Source of the DNA: Opitutales bacterium
GTDB lineage: Bacteria > Verrucomicrobiota > Verrucomicrobiia > Opitutales > JAFGAQ01
Direction: 5' to 3'
Length of the DNA: 34,891 bases
NCBI GenBank assembly: GCA_022361075.1
Contig: JAKSBQ010000026.1
Location: 1 to 34,891 of the forward strand
A program made the position numbers and the translations under genes. Of the stretch, positions 9,678-16,500 are shown piece after piece. Within the stretch, counting starts at the first letter, position 1, and each line of letters starts with the position of its first letter. The notes beneath the pieces were generated by a model, which saw only the letters and a list, made by a program, of their open reading frames with translations, made no database searches and was not told where the DNA came from.

Positions 9678-10038
9678 ATGAAGCCTTTGAAAATACAACT
9701 TCTCACCCTTACGCTGTTTTTCGCGAATGGATTAGCTGGCTTATGAAGAGATTTTACTTCGTGAACCTGACGCGGCTGCTTACCGGGGTCTCATCCGAGA
9801 AATTGTGAGAAAGGACTGGGGCATCATTCAGGTCAGGGAGCATTTACAGAAAAGCACCGAGTATCGCTATACAACGATTCCGAAAATGGTAAAACTGACC
9901 TACCAGGAAGTGCTGGACCGGGAACCTGATCCCACAGGAGAGCGTTTTTATTTGGCACGTGCGCGTGAAGGCTGGACTTTTGAACAGATCAAAAACCACA
10001 TGCGTCAAAGTGATGAATATCGTTCAAAGAGGAAATAG
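9678..10038 (+). pseudogene. Frameshifted secreted DUF4214 repeat protein
   Basis: An ATG at 9678 preceded by GAAGAAAG opens a good signal peptide (MKPLKIQLLTLTLFFANGLAG), but this frame stops at the TGA at 9744-9746. In the +1 frame, from 9736 onward, the protein continues as YEEILLREPDAAAYRG. Two DUF4214-like repeats follow, each with Y-E/Q-E-[IV]-L-x-REPD near its start and H-[LM]-x-x-S-x-EYR at its end. The continuation frame has a TAG at 9733 and no good start until a GTG at 9805, which would remove the signal peptide and half of the first repeat. One inserted base, or two deleted, near 9736-9743 explains everything. It could be a real mutation or a sequencing error. The intact product would be a small exported protein of about 120 residues with unknown role. 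Confidence 0.7.
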
Positions 10039-10080
10039 ACGTTGGATTCTGCGAGGCTTTGTTTGAAGGAGGTTTCAGTA

Positions 10081-10539
10081 ATGAAATCTCTTTTTTGTGT
10101 CTCGCGTTGGAACCTCAAATCTAATATTTATTGCAGTATGAAAATTGAGGCGTTTTTGCTTTGTGATGCCGCCACTGACGCGATGGGAAAACTGAACGTG
10201 TTGGGGGCGTTTGATCGAATTTTTCTTAAGCAGGTTCCAGGTGTTTACCAAGGAGCTACGGTGGCGATGAGAGTACGGTTTGATCGGTCAGAAGTGGGGA
10301 CTCACCATTTCGAAATTCGATTTATTGATCAAGATGGCAGGGATATCATCAAGGCTTTGAACGGTCAAGTGGACGTCAATTTCGGAAGCGACGCTCATTC
10401 GGGCGCGATGAATTTCATTCTTCACATCGTGAGGGTGCAGTTTGCTTATTTCGGCGAATATCAATTGGATTTACGTTTTAACAATGAGATCCGAGCGAGC
10501 TTACCGCTTACGGTTCACCCTGTGCCGAAAGATCGGTAG
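10081..10539 (+). CDS. DUF6941-like small protein
   Basis: This is a small soluble protein of unknown function. The segment MKIEAFLLCDAATDAMGKLNVLGAFDRIF matches my recollection of the DUF6941 family, and the C-terminal half looks like a beta-rich immunoglobulin-like fold (HFEIRFIDQDG, YQLDLRFNNE). Two starts are possible. An ATG at 10081 has a strong AGGAGG seven bases upstream and adds a 19-residue Cys-containing leader. The ATG at 10138 has no visible ribosome-binding site but matches the usual family N-terminus. I give the first because of its ribosome-binding site. The gene converges on the DUF4870 gene, with only 13 bases between the two stops. Confidence 0.65.
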   Translation: MKSLFCVSRWNLKSNIYCSMKIEAFLLCDAATDAMGKLNVLGAFDRIFLKQVPGVYQGATVAMRVRFDRSEVGTHHFEIRFIDQDGRDIIKALNGQVDVNFGSDAHSGAMNFILHIVRVQFAYFGEYQLDLRFNNEIRASLPLTVHPVPKDR

Positions 10540-10552
10540 TGATCTAAAGAGC

Positions 10553-10936
10553 CTACTTGAGAAACCGGATCGTCAAAGGATATCTGAAAAGCTCACCATT
10601 GGACGCCTTAATCGCTCCGATAATCATGAAGATGAGTGATGCGATCCCGATGACCGCTAGTAGAAAAAATCCAATTAGCACAAAAAGCAGGATGGACGCA
10701 GCTATGGTGTAGATGAAGTAACTGATCGCAAAATTAAGAACCTCTTTCCCGTGTTCATTGACCATAGGATATTTATCTTTCATCAGCACCCACCAGATGA
10801 CTGGACCGATAATGGTTCCAGCTCCAGGGAGCAGTTGCCCGATGAGAGGCATGAAGTGGGTGAGCACCGCGAAGGTCTTATCGTTGTCGGCTTGAGATTC
10901 TGTGGGAGTTGGTAGGTTTTCTGTTTTTTCTTCCAT
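10553..10936 (-). CDS. DUF4870 (Tic20-like) membrane protein
   Basis: This 127-residue protein starts with an acidic, hydrophilic tail (MEEKTENLPTPTESQADND). It then has the DUF4870 pattern: KTFAVLTHFMPLIGQLLPGAG, a membrane segment with GPVIWWVLMKDKYPMVNEHGKEVLNFAIS, and two strongly hydrophobic helices before a basic C-terminus. Three to four membrane helices are likely. Members of this family are widespread small inner-membrane proteins without an established function. It is divergent from proA, separated by a 123-bp spacer that should hold both promoters. Confidence 0.85.
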   Translation of the reverse strand: MEEKTENLPTPTESQADNDKTFAVLTHFMPLIGQLLPGAGTIIGPVIWWVLMKDKYPMVNEHGKEVLNFAISYFIYTIAASILLFVLIGFFLLAVIGIASLIFMIIGAIKASNGELFRYPLTIRFLK

Positions 10937-11059
10937 GGCGTGAGTGGGATATTGGGTTTAAGGCTAACAAAATTAGTCAGGCTTACAAGCCTACTCCTCA
11001 GGGGCTTCGGCCAGAAATGAAGTTGATTCTGAAGATTATGTGGTTCAATTTATGCCGCT

Positions 11060-12349
11060 ATGACTACCACTCAAGAGGATGTTGATTTGGAGAAAGAGAT
11101 ACTTGAGCTCGCACAAGAGGCGAGACAAGCATCATTGACTCTTTCCACGGTCCCGCCTGAGAAGAAAAACGAAGCGCTTCTCAAGATGGGTGAACTCATC
11201 CTTGAGAAAAGAGAGGAAATCAAAGCGTCGAACGCGATTGATATCGAAAATGGGCAGAAGAATGGCTTGTCCAAAGCGATGCTGGATCGGTTAGTGCTTA
11301 CGGATAAACGAATCGATCAGATGGTTGAAGGGTTGAAACAGGTCGCCGAGCTTCCGGATCCAGTGGGTGAGATGATCGAAGAAGTTGTTCCCTCATCCGG
11401 CATTAAGATCCAAAAACGGCGGGTTCCCATTGGTGTGATTGGCATCATTTACGAGTCACGACCAAATGTGACTATCGACTGTGCTGCGCTTTGCCTGAAA
11501 TCTGGAAATGCTGCCATTTTGCGCGGTGGCAAGGAAGCGTTTCATTCCAACACAGCTCTGATCGAGGTGATTTCTGAAGCATTGCAGGCCGTTGGATTGC
11601 CAGAAGCTGCACTCATTTTGGTCCCTACTACCGACCGCCAGGCGCTGAACGTTTTGTTGAAATTAGATGACTTGGTTCACGCGATCATTCCAAGAGGTGG
11701 TGAGGGATTGATTCGGTTTGTCGCAGAAAATTCCCGAATCCCAGTGATCAAACACTACAAAGGTGTGTGCAGTCTGTTTGTGGACAGTTCTGCGGACCTG
11801 GAGATGGCATTGAGGATTGCGATCAATGGCAAATGCCAGCGTCCAGGAGTTTGTAATGCGTTGGAGAATTTGCTCGTCCACAAAGACGTAGTTGATTCGC
11901 ACCTGGTGCCCATCGCAGATGCATTGAGTGAGCGTGGAGTAGAACTCCGCATTGAACCAGATTATTTACCGAATTTGAAGGCTCGAAATATTGCTGCTGT
12001 TGAGGCTAGTTCTGAAGATTTTTACGAAGAGTATTTGGATCTGATTTTGTCGATAAAGATTGTGGATTCTACAGAAGAAGCGATTGCGTTTATTAACGAG
12101 CACGGTTCATCTCATAGCGATGCGATTGTCACCGAGGACGAGTCCGATGCAGAGGCATTTTTAAACTCAGTTGATTCTGCAACCGTTTACTGGAACGCGA
12201 GCACACGGTTTACTGACGGATTTCAGTTTGGTCTCGGAGCGGAGATCGGAATTTCAACCGATCGTTTGCACGCCCGCGGACCGATGGGCCTTCGTGAGCT
12301 TTGCACTTACAAATATGTAATCAAAGGAAAAGGGGAGATCGTTAGCTAA
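11060..12349 (+). CDS. proA: Glutamate-5-semialdehyde dehydrogenase (gamma-glutamyl phosphate reductase)
   Basis: ProA performs the second step of proline synthesis, reducing gamma-glutamyl phosphate to glutamate-5-semialdehyde with NADPH. The 429 residues match the family length. Diagnostic segments are GVIGIIYESRPNVT near residue 130, GGKEAFHSN, IIPRGGEGLI, and the active-site region KCQRPGVCNALENLL with the catalytic Cys at 265. The C-terminal RGPMGLRELCTYKYVIKGKGE is typical ProA. The gene is intact. It is followed two bases later by metA, so the two are probably one transcript. No proB is visible in the window. Confidence 0.97.
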   Translation: MTTTQEDVDLEKEILELAQEARQASLTLSTVPPEKKNEALLKMGELILEKREEIKASNAIDIENGQKNGLSKAMLDRLVLTDKRIDQMVEGLKQVAELPDPVGEMIEEVVPSSGIKIQKRRVPIGVIGIIYESRPNVTIDCAALCLKSGNAAILRGGKEAFHSNTALIEVISEALQAVGLPEAALILVPTTDRQALNVLLKLDDLVHAIIPRGGEGLIRFVAENSRIPVIKHYKGVCSLFVDSSADLEMALRIAINGKCQRPGVCNALENLLVHKDVVDSHLVPIADALSERGVELRIEPDYLPNLKARNIAAVEASSEDFYEEYLDLILSIKIVDSTEEAIAFINEHGSSHSDAIVTEDESDAEAFLNSVDSATVYWNASTRFTDGFQFGLGAEIGISTDRLHARGPMGLRELCTYKYVIKGKGEIVS

Positions 12350-12351
12350 GC

Positions 12352-13296
12352 ATGCCCATTATTGTCTCACATACTGAGTCTTTACCTGCTTACAAAGTTC
12401 TTGAGCAGGAGCAGGTTCCAATTATCCGGCGATATCGTGCGCAACAGCAGGACATCCGCCCGTTGAATATTGGACTGCTGAATCTCATGCCAACGGCGGC
12501 TAAAGAGGCGACGGAGATCCAATACCTAAGGATGCTTGCCAACTCGCCGTTGCAGATTAATCCCTACTACGTTTATTTTGACCATCACAAGTCGAGTTCA
12601 GGCGGAGATCACATGGAGAAGTTTTACCGCAAATTCTCCGAGATCAAAACGATCGGACTAGACGGATTGATCATCACAGGTGCGAACCTCGAGCACTACG
12701 CTTTTGAAGATGTTCACTATTGGGAAGAGCTCAAGGAATTCATTCTCTGGGCAGATCGCCATGTAACCTCCACGATCTATGGGTGCTGGGCATCCCATGC
12801 AGGTCTGTTCATTCACTATGGTGTGGAGCGAGTGGATCTTGGGGCCAAAAGATTGGGTATCTTTTCGCACAAAGTGAATCATGAGCATGAGTCGATTCTG
12901 ACCCGAAGCATGGATGATCGAGTAGACATTCCTTATTCACGGTGGACAGGCATCCCTGAGGATGCGATTGAAGAGATCGAAGATCTTCAGGTTTTGATCG
13001 AGAGCGAAACTGCGGGTATTCACCTGATCTCAAGTAAAAATGGCCGCCGTGTTTTTGTGCAGGGACATCCGGAGTATGACCGAGAAACGTTGGCGCGGGA
13101 GTACAAACGGGACAAAGAAAATGGAGTGAAGGTAAATCTCCCAGAGAACTATTTTGAAGGAAACGATCCGAACCAGAAACCCTATTGCGGTTGGATGGCC
13201 AATGCGCACGTGTTCTACTCAAATTGGATCAATTTTATTTATCAAAACACTCACTACGATCCGCTTAAGCCTTTGATGGAGGAAGAAGAATCATGA
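12352..13296 (+). CDS. metA: MetA-type homoserine O-acyltransferase (probably O-acetyl)
   Basis: MetA acylates homoserine at the start of methionine synthesis. The 314 residues and the motifs NLMPTAAKEATEIQ, YGCWASHAGLFIHYG (nucleophile Cys145), GHPEYDRETLAREYKRD and NWINFIYQNTHYD identify the family. The acyl-CoA specificity position, Gly in E. coli MetA (succinyl) and Glu in acetyl-specific members, falls at E114 in GANLEHYAF. I therefore predict acetyl-CoA use despite the MetA name. NLMPTAAKEATE has one extra residue relative to the common NLMPTKxxTE. It starts two bases after proA and its end overlaps the amidotransferase gene by four bases, indicating a tight operon. Confidence 0.93.
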   Translation: MPIIVSHTESLPAYKVLEQEQVPIIRRYRAQQQDIRPLNIGLLNLMPTAAKEATEIQYLRMLANSPLQINPYYVYFDHHKSSSGGDHMEKFYRKFSEIKTIGLDGLIITGANLEHYAFEDVHYWEELKEFILWADRHVTSTIYGCWASHAGLFIHYGVERVDLGAKRLGIFSHKVNHEHESILTRSMDDRVDIPYSRWTGIPEDAIEEIEDLQVLIESETAGIHLISSKNGRRVFVQGHPEYDRETLAREYKRDKENGVKVNLPENYFEGNDPNQKPYCGWMANAHVFYSNWINFIYQNTHYDPLKPLMEEEES

Positions 13297-13877
13297 TTCT
13301 GATGATCGATAATTATGACTCATTTACCTACAATATCGCCCAGTATCTGGGCGAACTTGGTGAAGAGTTGACCATCTGGCGTAACGATCAGTTTAGAATA
13401 GAGGATGTTCAGGAATTGGCTCCTGAGGCGATCGTGATATCTCCAGGACCGTGCACTCCCGACGATGCGGGTCTCACACTGGAAGTTCTCAAGCATTACT
13501 ACACTGAGTATCCATTTTTTGGAGTCTGTCTGGGGCACCAGAGCATCGGGCAGTTTTTTGGAGGCCGAGTGATCCATGCGGAGAGATTGATGCATGGGAA
13601 AACATCCGAAATCACGCATACCGGTGATGAGATGTTTACTCAGATCGAATCTCCATTTGTGGCCACGCGCTATCATTCTTTGATTGTCGAGAAGTCATCT
13701 TTTCCAGAGGTTCTTGAAGTGACGGCCCTCTCTCCTGACGGAGAAATTATGGCTTTGCGCCATCGGGAGTTGCCTATTCAAAGCGTGCAGTTTCATCCAG
13801 AGTCTTACTGTACTGAAGCGGGCAAGCAGATCTTGCGAAATTTCCTGGATTTGGTAAGATCTCCGTCCAGCGTATGA
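13293..13877 (+). CDS. Glutamine amidotransferase, PabA/TrpG type
   Basis: This class I glutamine amidotransferase subunit supplies ammonia to an aminodeoxychorismate or anthranilate synthase partner. The 194-residue length fits a free-standing subunit. It shows the start MIDNYDSFTYN, the oxyanion region ISPGPCTPDDAG, the nucleophile Cys79 in GVCLGHQSIG, and the His168/Glu170 pair in VQFHPESY. The substrate-channel motif HGKTSEI matches PabA/TrpG. Its partner (pabB or trpE) is not in the window, so folate and tryptophan roles cannot be separated. The ATG overlaps the metA stop by four bases, and its own stop overlaps the nrdR start by four bases. Confidence 0.92.
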   Translation: MILMIDNYDSFTYNIAQYLGELGEELTIWRNDQFRIEDVQELAPEAIVISPGPCTPDDAGLTLEVLKHYYTEYPFFGVCLGHQSIGQFFGGRVIHAERLMHGKTSEITHTGDEMFTQIESPFVATRYHSLIVEKSSFPEVLEVTALSPDGEIMALRHRELPIQSVQFHPESYCTEAGKQILRNFLDLVRSPSSV

Positions 13878-14302
13878 TTTGTCCCCAGTGCAGCTCTGCA
13901 GATATTCGAGTGATCGACTCCCGAACCGGTCGGGACGGTCGATCCATTCGTCGCCGAAGGCAATGCAATGGTTGCGGTGCCAGATTTACGACACTGGAAG
14001 AAATCATTCGCGAGGGAATTGTTGTCGTGAAACGTGACGGCAGTGTCGAAGATTTTGATCAGTCAAAAATCCAGTCGAGCCTGAAAAAAGTGTTCGAAAA
14101 ACGACCTATCGAAAGCGAACGACAGTATCTGATTTTGCACGACATCATTCGATCATTAGAAAGTGAGTTTGATGCCGAAATTCCCAGTCGAGCCATTGCG
14201 GAGCAAGTCATGAATCGACTCAAAGGAGTTGACGATGTGGCCTATGTTCGATTCGCCAGCCATTATGTGAAGTTCTCTCCGTCTTCAACGGTCAAAGCTT
14301 AA
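13874..14302 (+). CDS. nrdR: Transcriptional repressor NrdR
   Basis: NrdR represses ribonucleotide reductase genes when dATP/ATP occupancy of its ATP cone signals enough dNTPs. The 142 residues contain an N-terminal zinc ribbon with Cys3, Cys6, Cys31 and Cys34, the Arg-rich DNA-binding loop GRSIRRRRQ, and RFTTLEEI. The ATP-cone domain follows (VVVKRDGSVEDFDQSKIQ), ending in YVRFASHYVKF. All family features are intact. It overlaps the amidotransferase gene by four bases, so it is translated from the proA-metA transcript. No nrd genes are in the window. Confidence 0.95.
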   Translation: MICPQCSSADIRVIDSRTGRDGRSIRRRRQCNGCGARFTTLEEIIREGIVVVKRDGSVEDFDQSKIQSSLKKVFEKRPIESERQYLILHDIIRSLESEFDAEIPSRAIAEQVMNRLKGVDDVAYVRFASHYVKFSPSSTVKA

Positions 14303-14381
14303 AGAGTTATTGGGGAAACTTATTCACACACCACCCTTTTTGGCTTTACCGAAAACAGCTTCTGCATTTGCATGGCGGGGC

Positions 14382-14852
14382 ATGGCAAAACCCTCTCCAA
14401 CACAACGTTTGAGGACTCTGAATTCTCTGCTCACATCCATCAACCCGAGTAGAGCTGAGAGGGCAGTTGAGATCTCTAAAGCGGTTGAGTTTTTCATTCA
14501 CGAGGAGGTAGACGAAAATTCTCAGCCGTTGCCATTTCCCCATCTCGCCCAAAGAATTCTCGATATTCATCTTCAGCATTCGAAGGATTTTGGACTGAAG
14601 TTTTGGGCGATCGAGGATTCTGAAAAGGAGATGCTGTGGTTGCGCAGTGCATTTTTAGAGAAACTCGAATCGATCAAGCACTATTCCGTAGTCACTCTCG
14701 TGGTATTCGGCCTGCAGGACACCGTTGTTGAAGACGATAAGTATTGGACGAAAAAAGTGGAGGAGCGATACCAGCAGATTCGTGACTATCTTGAACAGGT
14801 TGCCGCTGATTGGCAGTCCCCGGGAGGGAAACTCAGCATTATTTATATCTAA
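14382..14852 (+). CDS. Unrecognised soluble protein
   Basis: I do not recognise this 156-residue protein. It is hydrophilic and probably mostly helical: MAKPSPTQRLRTLNSLLTS, then HEEVDENSQPLPFPHLAQRILDIH, then a Glu/Lys-rich region and a short hydrophobic VVTLVVFGLQDTVVE. It ends in a beta-like KLSIIYI. There is no signal peptide, membrane helix or Cys pair. The position after nrdR made me consider NusB, but the NusB N-terminal pattern is absent. An in-frame TTG at 14310 would add 24 residues; I prefer the ATG at 14382. The gene lies 79 bases after nrdR and 14 bases before the HIT gene, so it probably belongs to the same transcript. Confidence 0.6.
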   Translation: MAKPSPTQRLRTLNSLLTSINPSRAERAVEISKAVEFFIHEEVDENSQPLPFPHLAQRILDIHLQHSKDFGLKFWAIEDSEKEMLWLRSAFLEKLESIKHYSVVTLVVFGLQDTVVEDDKYWTKKVEERYQQIRDYLEQVAADWQSPGGKLSIIYI

Positions 14853-14866
14853 TAGGAGGAGAATCT

Positions 14867-15211
14867 ATGTCGAAAAAAACACTCTTTAGCAAAATCATCG
14901 ATCGGGAGATTCCTGCGACCATCGAACATGAGGATGATACCTGCATCGCAATCCGTGACATTGAACCACAGGCGCCAGTGCACCTGCTCATCATCCCGAA
15001 GAAGCCAATTCCTCGCATTGCCGCGATGGAAGAAGCAGACCAATCGATTCTCGGATATCTCATGTGGACCGCCAAGAATTTGGCTGCAAAGTTGGATCTG
15101 GTCGATGGATTTAGGGTCGTGATCAACAACGGCTCGCATGGAGGTGAAACGGTTCCCCATCTTCATGTTCATTTGCTTGGCAAACGGAAGCTGGACTGGC
15201 CTCCGGGTTGA
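14867..15211 (+). CDS. HIT family nucleotide-binding protein (HinT-like)
   Basis: HinT-like proteins are small dimeric nucleoside phosphoramidases. The 114-residue protein has the family opening LFSKIIDREIPATIEHEDD, the segment IEPQAPVHLLIIPKKPIPRI, and the C-terminal histidine triad VPHLHVHLLGKRKLDWPPG. The start is fixed by a near-perfect AGGAGG seven bases before the ATG. A longer in-frame reading from 14810 would run into the preceding gene and can be dismissed. It is probably cotranscribed with the gene before it, 14 bases upstream. Confidence 0.95.
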   Translation: MSKKTLFSKIIDREIPATIEHEDDTCIAIRDIEPQAPVHLLIIPKKPIPRIAAMEEADQSILGYLMWTAKNLAAKLDLVDGFRVVINNGSHGGETVPHLHVHLLGKRKLDWPPG

Positions 15212-15297
15212 TGTTTTGGAAAGATCCAGATTTTGGCAAATAGCGTTTGCCTAAAACGCTTCTTCGCGATGTCCTCGGCCTTTCGATTTGAGAGTCC

Positions 15298-16461
15298 ATG
15301 TTAGACAAGAGCATCCGTCAGAATCCAATATATCCATTCCTACTCGTGTTGGTATTGAGTGCCTCCATGGGGTTTCAGGCGTGGCGTTCGATGATTAACA
15401 ACTACGCCTACGAAGTGGGTGGAGTAGATGGATTCGAATTCGGTGCAATCCAGTCGCTTCGAGAGGTTCCTGGGTTTCTCGTATTTTTGGTCGTATTTGT
15501 TCTTCTGATCATCAAAGAGCATCGATTGGCATCAATTTCAGTTTTTTTATTAGGCCTTGGAGTAGCGATTGTGGGATTTTTTCCCTCTTTTCCAGGTCTC
15601 ATTTTGACGACTGTTCTGATGTCCGTGGGGTTTCACTACTTTGAAACTACCAATAAATCCATGACATTGCAGTTTTTTGAGAAGAAAGAGTCACCGCTTG
15701 TTTTTGCTCAACTTCGGGCCTACGGAGCTCTTGGAAATATCATCGTTGGTGTAGCGGTCGTTGGGCTTACTGCGGTCGTGGACTACAAGTTGAGCTTTTT
15801 GATTTTTGGAATGCTTGTGATGGTCGCTGCTGTTTACACGATGATTATTGATCCGGTGAAGGAAGAACCTGTTGCTCAACATAAGAAGATTGTTCTCCGT
15901 AAAAAATACTGGCTTTTTTATGTTCTGAATCTTCTGAGTGGGGCCCGTCGTCAGATCTTCGTCGTCTTTGCTGTTTTTTTGCTCGTGGAACGACACAACT
16001 TTTCGGTGGCAGAGATCTCGGTTCTTTTTGTCGCGAACAATATTCTGTCCTATTTTTTGAATCCTCTCATTGGTAAATCAATCAATCGATTCGGTGAGCG
16101 GAAAGTGCTCTCTTTTGAGTATGTCGGGCTTATTTTCGTGTTTCTCGGGTATGTGTTTCTGGAGCAACGATGGTTGGTTGCAGTGCTCTATATCCTCGAC
16201 CATGTGTTCTTTAATTTTTCTATCGGAATAAACACATACCTCCACAAAATTGCGGATCCGAAAGACATCGCCCCTTCGGCCTCCGTTGGTTTCGCGATCA
16301 ATCACATCGCTGCGGTTTTCATCCCGGTTGTTGGGGGCATACTGTGGCTTACCAATTTTAAGATTCCTTTTATTGCTGGGGCATTTCTCAGTGTGTTATC
16401 TTTAGGATTTGTTCAGTTTATTCGCCTGGATGAAGAATCCTCACAGGGTTCAACTGCATAA
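15298..16461 (+). CDS. Major facilitator superfamily transporter
   Basis: This 387-residue protein is mostly hydrophobic, with about ten to twelve membrane helices in two halves separated by a hydrophilic stretch (about 187-205, PVKEEPVAQHKKIVLRKKY), as in MFS carriers. A motif-A-like segment, NPLIGKSINRFGERKVL, follows the second helix of the C-terminal half, and SGARRQIFVVFAVFLLVE opens that half. The substrate cannot be assigned. The gene stands 86 bases after the HIT gene and 39 bases before the helicase, with no obvious terminator on either side. Confidence 0.85.
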   Translation: MLDKSIRQNPIYPFLLVLVLSASMGFQAWRSMINNYAYEVGGVDGFEFGAIQSLREVPGFLVFLVVFVLLIIKEHRLASISVFLLGLGVAIVGFFPSFPGLILTTVLMSVGFHYFETTNKSMTLQFFEKKESPLVFAQLRAYGALGNIIVGVAVVGLTAVVDYKLSFLIFGMLVMVAAVYTMIIDPVKEEPVAQHKKIVLRKKYWLFYVLNLLSGARRQIFVVFAVFLLVERHNFSVAEISVLFVANNILSYFLNPLIGKSINRFGERKVLSFEYVGLIFVFLGYVFLEQRWLVAVLYILDHVFFNFSIGINTYLHKIADPKDIAPSASVGFAINHIAAVFIPVVGGILWLTNFKIPFIAGAFLSVLSLGFVQFIRLDEESSQGSTA

Positions 16462-16500
16462 AGATTGAGTTTTCCTGAGGGGAGCCTCTAGGGTTCGAAG

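Noticed and set aside
9720-9750. Programmed +1 frameshift joining the signal peptide to the DUF4214 repeats
   Set aside because: The stop context (GGC TTA TGA) lacks a slippery codon that re-pairs in +1 and has no Shine-Dalgarno-like stimulator directly upstream, so mutation or sequencing error is more likely.
12809-13222. Minus-strand open frame inside metA
   Set aside because: Arg/Ser/His-rich antisense shadow of a well-supported metA.
14310-14381. TTG-initiated 24-residue extension of the unknown gene after nrdR
   Set aside because: Rare start codon with no convincing ribosome-binding site; an ATG follows at 14382.
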